DNA of 8,910 bases, taken from an uncultured Anaerolineae bacterium. Lineage in GTDB: Bacteria > Chloroflexota > Anaerolineae > Anaerolineales > Villigracilaceae. Within the stretch, counting starts at the first letter, position 1. Every line of letters begins with the position of its first letter. The translations under genes were made by a program, and so were the position numbers. Positions 6,455-8,910 of the stretch are shown piece by piece. The stretch is from assembly GCA_903854805.1 (NCBI GenBank), contig CAINXK010000400.1, positions 1 through 8,910 on the forward strand. Direction: 5' to 3'. The notes beneath the pieces were generated by a model. It made no database searches. It was not told the origin of the DNA and saw only the letters and a list, made by a program, of their open reading frames with translations.

Positions 6455-7399
6455 ATGCTGGAAACCCATTGGGAACACCGACTGATTGACATGGCCGGAC
6501 AGATAGCACATCCATCCACCCGCCCAGTTTATTCGTACTGGGCCGGAGATGCTGCCATTGAAAAAGCTTATGAGCTGTGTGCCAGGATTGCCGCTCACCA
6601 TAGCAAATCCTTTTCCATGGCAAGCGGGCTTCTGCCTGAGGAAAAACGCTCTGCTGTTCGTGCCCTCTACGCGTTTTGCCGCACAGTCGACGACATCGTC
6701 GACGAAGGTACTCTTATTGGCCGGGATGTGGAGCTTGATTACTGGCGAGGCATGGTAAAAGGTGTTATTCACCCGCGCCCGGATGACCTGGTTGGTCAGG
6801 CCTGGACCGACACCCGCAACCGTTATCACATCCCAACTCAATATGCCATTCAGTTGATTGACGGCGTCTCGAGGGATCTGGGTCAAGTCAGCTATCAGAC
6901 CTTCGATGACTTGACCACTTACTGTTACGGTGTCGCCTCGACAGTCGGTTTGATGAGCATGTATATCGTCGGGTTCAAGACCGGCGAAGCCGCGCCCTAC
7001 GCCATCAAACTGGGCGTGGCACTACAAATGACCAATATTTTACGTGATGTAGGCGAAGACTGCCGGAATGGGCGCATCTACCTGCCGCAAGAAGAATTGG
7101 ACGCTTTTGGGATCAGCAAGGCCGATCTGGTCAATGCCAGGGTCAATGACAGATGGCGCGCTTTTATGAAATTCCAAATCTCACGAACTCGTCAACTGTA
7201 TGCTGAAGCTTCCGAAGGCATAAAATTCCTCGAGCGAGACGGACAGATTTCCATCGGTGCAGCCTCGGATTTTTACCAGGGCATCCTGGATGCCATCGAA
7301 ACCAACGACTATGACGTCTTTTCCAAGCGGGCCAGCCTGGGCTTCCTAGATAAAATCAAACGAATCCCGAGGTTATGGCTTAAGCTTAATAGTCGATGA
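6455..7399 (+). CDS. crtB: Phytoene synthase (squalene/phytoene synthase family)
   Basis: Condenses two geranylgeranyl diphosphates into phytoene, the first committed step of C40 carotenoid synthesis, at the membrane surface. The 314-residue length fits bacterial CrtB. Seen directly: SKSFSMASGLLP (50-61), the first aspartate-rich motif DDIVDE (79-84), YCYGVASTVGLM (156-167), and the second motif DVGED (198-202) inside QMTNILRDVGEDCRNGRIYLP (191-211 region). The Asp residues of the two motifs bind the Mg2+-diphosphates. GGAGG six bases before the ATG supports the start. It is transcribed alone, divergently from crtI, and closed by a strong hairpin. C30 dehydrosqualene synthase (CrtM) cannot be excluded by motifs alone, but pairing with this CrtI favours C40. 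Confidence 0.95.
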   Translation: MLETHWEHRLIDMAGQIAHPSTRPVYSYWAGDAAIEKAYELCARIAAHHSKSFSMASGLLPEEKRSAVRALYAFCRTVDDIVDEGTLIGRDVELDYWRGMVKGVIHPRPDDLVGQAWTDTRNRYHIPTQYAIQLIDGVSRDLGQVSYQTFDDLTTYCYGVASTVGLMSMYIVGFKTGEAAPYAIKLGVALQMTNILRDVGEDCRNGRIYLPQEELDAFGISKADLVNARVNDRWRAFMKFQISRTRQLYAEASEGIKFLERDGQISIGAASDFYQGILDAIETNDYDVFSKRASLGFLDKIKRIPRLWLKLNSR

Positions 7400-7411
7400 A
7401 ATAAAAAAGAT

Positions 7412-7455
7412 CAAACGGAGCGATCTGCACTCAGCAGATCGCTCCGTTTGGTTTT
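7412..7455 (+). terminator. Strong intrinsic terminator after crtB
   Basis: Bases 7412-7428 and 7434-7450 form a perfect 17-bp stem around a 5-nt loop ACTCA, followed by G and TTTT (7452-7455). An A run at 7403-7408 precedes the stem, so it could also act on the minus strand. It isolates crtB from the hydrolase gene downstream. Its left arm begins with the same ten bases (TCAAACGGAG, 7411-7420) as the crtB ribosome-binding region (6439-6448). Confidence 0.9.
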
Positions 7456-7496
7456 AGAGGGTAAAATTCAGTGAATATAAAAAACTTGGCTGCCTG

Positions 7497-7513
7497 GCAA
7501 GTAAAATACTTGC
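7497..7513. repeat. Inverted repeat just upstream of the hydrolase start
   Basis: GCAAGT (7497-7502) and ACTTGC (7508-7513) are perfect inverted arms around AAAAT, ending 7 bases before the GTG at 7521. This could be an operator or a small RNA hairpin that affects translation. With 6-bp arms, chance is also possible. Confidence 0.35.
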
Positions 7514-7520
7514 TCAAACC

Positions 7521-8432
7521 GTGCCAGAAAAGCAACAAATGCCAGCCACACCATTAAGAACGATCTCGTTTTATCTTAAAATAATCGCCACTACGACCTT
7601 CGTGACGGTTCTCAGTTTGATTTTCCTTTCAGCGGCTTTGATGGCCATTGCGGTCAGCATTCCGCTCAAATTCAAGATTTGCTGCGAAACACCCGCCCGT
7701 TTTGGAGCCACTTATGAACCCGTCAGTTTCAACACCGCCGATGGGCTGAGACTCTCGGGTTGGTATATTCCACCCAGCAATAACGCAGTTATCATCCTGA
7801 TTCACAGCTATTACGCCGATCGCCGCCAGACCCTCCCCGTAGCAGAAATGCTCCACGCCCAAGGCTATGGTCTGCTCATGTACGATCAGCGTGCCAGCGG
7901 CGAAAGCGAAGGCAATACCCGCTCCCTGGGCTGGCGCGACATCCAAGACGTTAGTGCAGCTGCCAACTGGCTGGTGGAACGCCAGCCTGACGTAAAAATC
8001 GGCGCATACGGTTGTTCAATGGGCGCAGCAATTGCGCTGGCAGGCTCAGTCGCTGTGCCCTCCATTCATGCTGTCGCTCTCGATGCACCCAGCCCACTAC
8101 AATGGTACGAAAACCTGCCACAATTCAGCCTGCGCGACCCTCTTAGTCTACCGGTATTGGCGTTATACTATCCCATTGTGATGCTGCGAGCGGGCTCACT
8201 GCCGCCCACCAGCACAACCCAGGCCATCCAGGATTTCGGCAACCATCCGATCCTGTTTATTTCCACCGGGCAGGATACCGAATTTTTCCGGATCAATACC
8301 TATTTTGAGGCCGCCAGTGGGCCGAAAGATCATTGGAATATCCCCGATTCAACCCACTGCGCCGGACCAGCTGCCCGCCCACTGGAATATCAACAACATC
8401 TTCTGCAATTTTTCAATTCTTCCCTGCGCTGA
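7521..8432 (+). CDS. Membrane-anchored alpha/beta hydrolase
   Basis: Predicted serine hydrolase of unknown substrate, 303 residues from the GTG at 7521 or 297 from the in-frame ATG at 7539. Neither start has a good ribosome-binding site, so the start is uncertain. A single hydrophobic segment (~residues 21-48) should anchor it in the membrane, with the catalytic domain most likely outside. Seen directly: the oxyanion-hole region LIHSYYADR (93-101), where the usual His-Gly reads His-Ser; YDQRASGESEG (121-131); the nucleophile elbow GCSMG with Ser166; a probable acid Asp252 in STGQD; and His279 in DSTHC. The order and spacing match the BEM46/YqkD-like group of alpha/beta hydrolases. It is separated from crtB by a strong terminator, so a pigment role is not supported. 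It could share a transcript with the lyase gene 72 bp downstream. Confidence 0.85.
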   Translation: MPEKQQMPATPLRTISFYLKIIATTTFVTVLSLIFLSAALMAIAVSIPLKFKICCETPARFGATYEPVSFNTADGLRLSGWYIPPSNNAVIILIHSYYADRRQTLPVAEMLHAQGYGLLMYDQRASGESEGNTRSLGWRDIQDVSAAANWLVERQPDVKIGAYGCSMGAAIALAGSVAVPSIHAVALDAPSPLQWYENLPQFSLRDPLSLPVLALYYPIVMLRAGSLPPTSTTQAIQDFGNHPILFISTGQDTEFFRINTYFEAASGPKDHWNIPDSTHCAGPAARPLEYQQHLLQFFNSSLR

Positions 8433-8461
8433 ATCCGGCGTTTTACAATTACCCGGCTGTA

Positions 8462-8475
8462 TATTTCATGAAATA
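8462..8475. promoter_or_regulatory. 14-bp perfect palindrome upstream of the lyase gene
   Basis: TATTTCATGAAATA is a perfect palindrome lying 29 bases before the lyase ATG, in a 72-bp gap. Its position suits an operator. No matching -35/-10 pair with normal spacing is evident (TTTACA at 8442 and TATATT at 8460 are only 12 bp apart), so the regulatory role is tentative. Confidence 0.35.
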
Positions 8476-8504
8476 GCAACAACCACCCTGATCCTGGAGC
8501 CTCT

Positions 8505-8910
8505 ATGACTTTCGATTTCGACCGCATTATTGACCGCCGCCCAACCAATTCCATCAAATGGACCACCTATCATCAAGACGTTCTGCCTATGTGGGTGGCA
8601 GACATGGATTTCGCTGTACCAGAACCGATCAAAAAGGCACTGCACACCGCGGTGGATCACGGTATTTTTGGTTATGAAATGCCCGGACAGGCACTGCGAC
8701 AGGCCGTGGTTGCCCGCATGCTGGCTTTATATAACTGGGAAATAGATGAAAAGAGCGTGGTACCCGTAACCGGGCTGGTTAGCGGGTTTTATGCTGCAGC
8801 TTCGGCCATGTGCCAACCCGGCGATGGCTATCTTATCCAGACCCCGGTTTATATGCCTTTCAACGATATCCAGAAAAATCTTGGCGTCATCCGCCAGGAA
8901 GCCCAGCTGC
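8505..8910 (+). CDS. PatB/MalY-type pyridoxal-phosphate C-S lyase (cystathionine beta-lyase), N-terminal part
   Basis: Class I/II aminotransferase-fold enzyme that probably cleaves cystathionine to homocysteine, pyruvate and ammonia in the cytoplasm, as MalY and PatB do. The first 135 residues are present; a full protein is about 390, so the PLP-binding Lys lies outside. Seen directly: the family signature MWVADMDF (29-36) with PEPIKKAL after it, then FGY (54-56), and the VTGLVSGFYAAASAMCQPGD stretch (88-107) that leads into the cofactor-binding region, followed by TPVYMPF. TGGAG about 7 nt before the ATG supports the start. The gene follows the hydrolase by 72 bp on the same strand, and a 14-bp palindrome lies between them. 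The family is secure; the exact substrate is not, as some members act on other cysteine conjugates. Confidence 0.92.
   Translation, partial: MTFDFDRIIDRRPTNSIKWTTYHQDVLPMWVADMDFAVPEPIKKALHTAVDHGIFGYEMPGQALRQAVVARMLALYNWEIDEKSVVPVTGLVSGFYAAASAMCQPGDGYLIQTPVYMPFNDIQKNLGVIRQEAQL

Noticed and set aside
6329..6886. A 185-codon open frame on the minus strand across the control region and the 5' half of crtB
   Set aside because: It is antisense to the secure crtB frame, resembles no family I know, and its end overlaps the promoters. It is best explained as a shadow of crtB.
1..8910. CRISPR arrays, tRNA or rRNA genes, insertion sequences, attachment sites
   Set aside because: No regularly spaced repeats, cloverleaf or rRNA-like stretches, transposase frames or terminal inverted repeats were seen on either strand.

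Overview
The window looks like bacterial chromosome of roughly balanced base composition. It carries a carotenoid gene cluster with a light-sensor-type regulator. The gene content is a MerR/B12-binding regulator, class I photolyase, CrtB and a CrtI of unusual type. That set, with the long form of the regulator, makes me lean towards Chloroflexota (Anaerolineae-like), but this is judged by eye and is not secure. There are no RNA genes, CRISPR arrays or insertion sequences, and no gene-free stretch exceeds 300 bases.

Layout. Bases 1-6211 hold six genes, all on the minus strand. In transcription order they are crtI (phytoene desaturase family), a CarH/LitR-like cobalamin-binding MerR regulator with an extra C-terminal domain, a short-chain dehydrogenase resembling the plant chlorophyll b reductases NOL/NYC1, a TetA-like MFS transporter, a terminator-like hairpin, and a photolyase that runs off the left edge. 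Bases 6212-6454 are a divergent control region. Bases 6455-7399 hold crtB (phytoene synthase) on the plus strand, ended by a perfect 17-bp terminator hairpin. Further right are a membrane-anchored alpha/beta hydrolase (7521-8432) and the start of a PatB/MalY-type cystathionine beta-lyase (8505 to the right edge). These last two look unrelated to the pigment cluster.

How it works together (inference). CrtB makes phytoene and CrtI desaturates it. The regulator keeps the Trp-His and Glu-His residues that in CarH surround the adenosylcobalamin light switch, so it probably represses both divergent promoters in the dark and releases them in light. The photolyase repairs UV damage using the same light. 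The control region supports this. Two mirror-image sigma70-type promoters, each TTGACA with a 16-bp spacer, have their -35 boxes inside a perfect 10-bp inverted repeat. Each lies in a series of GAYAAA-like units repeated about every 11 bp and pointing towards its own gene. This is the repeat spacing I recall for CarH operators.

The best candidates for something new are this double operator, the C-terminal extension of the regulator, and the NOL-like reductase inside a pigment operon.
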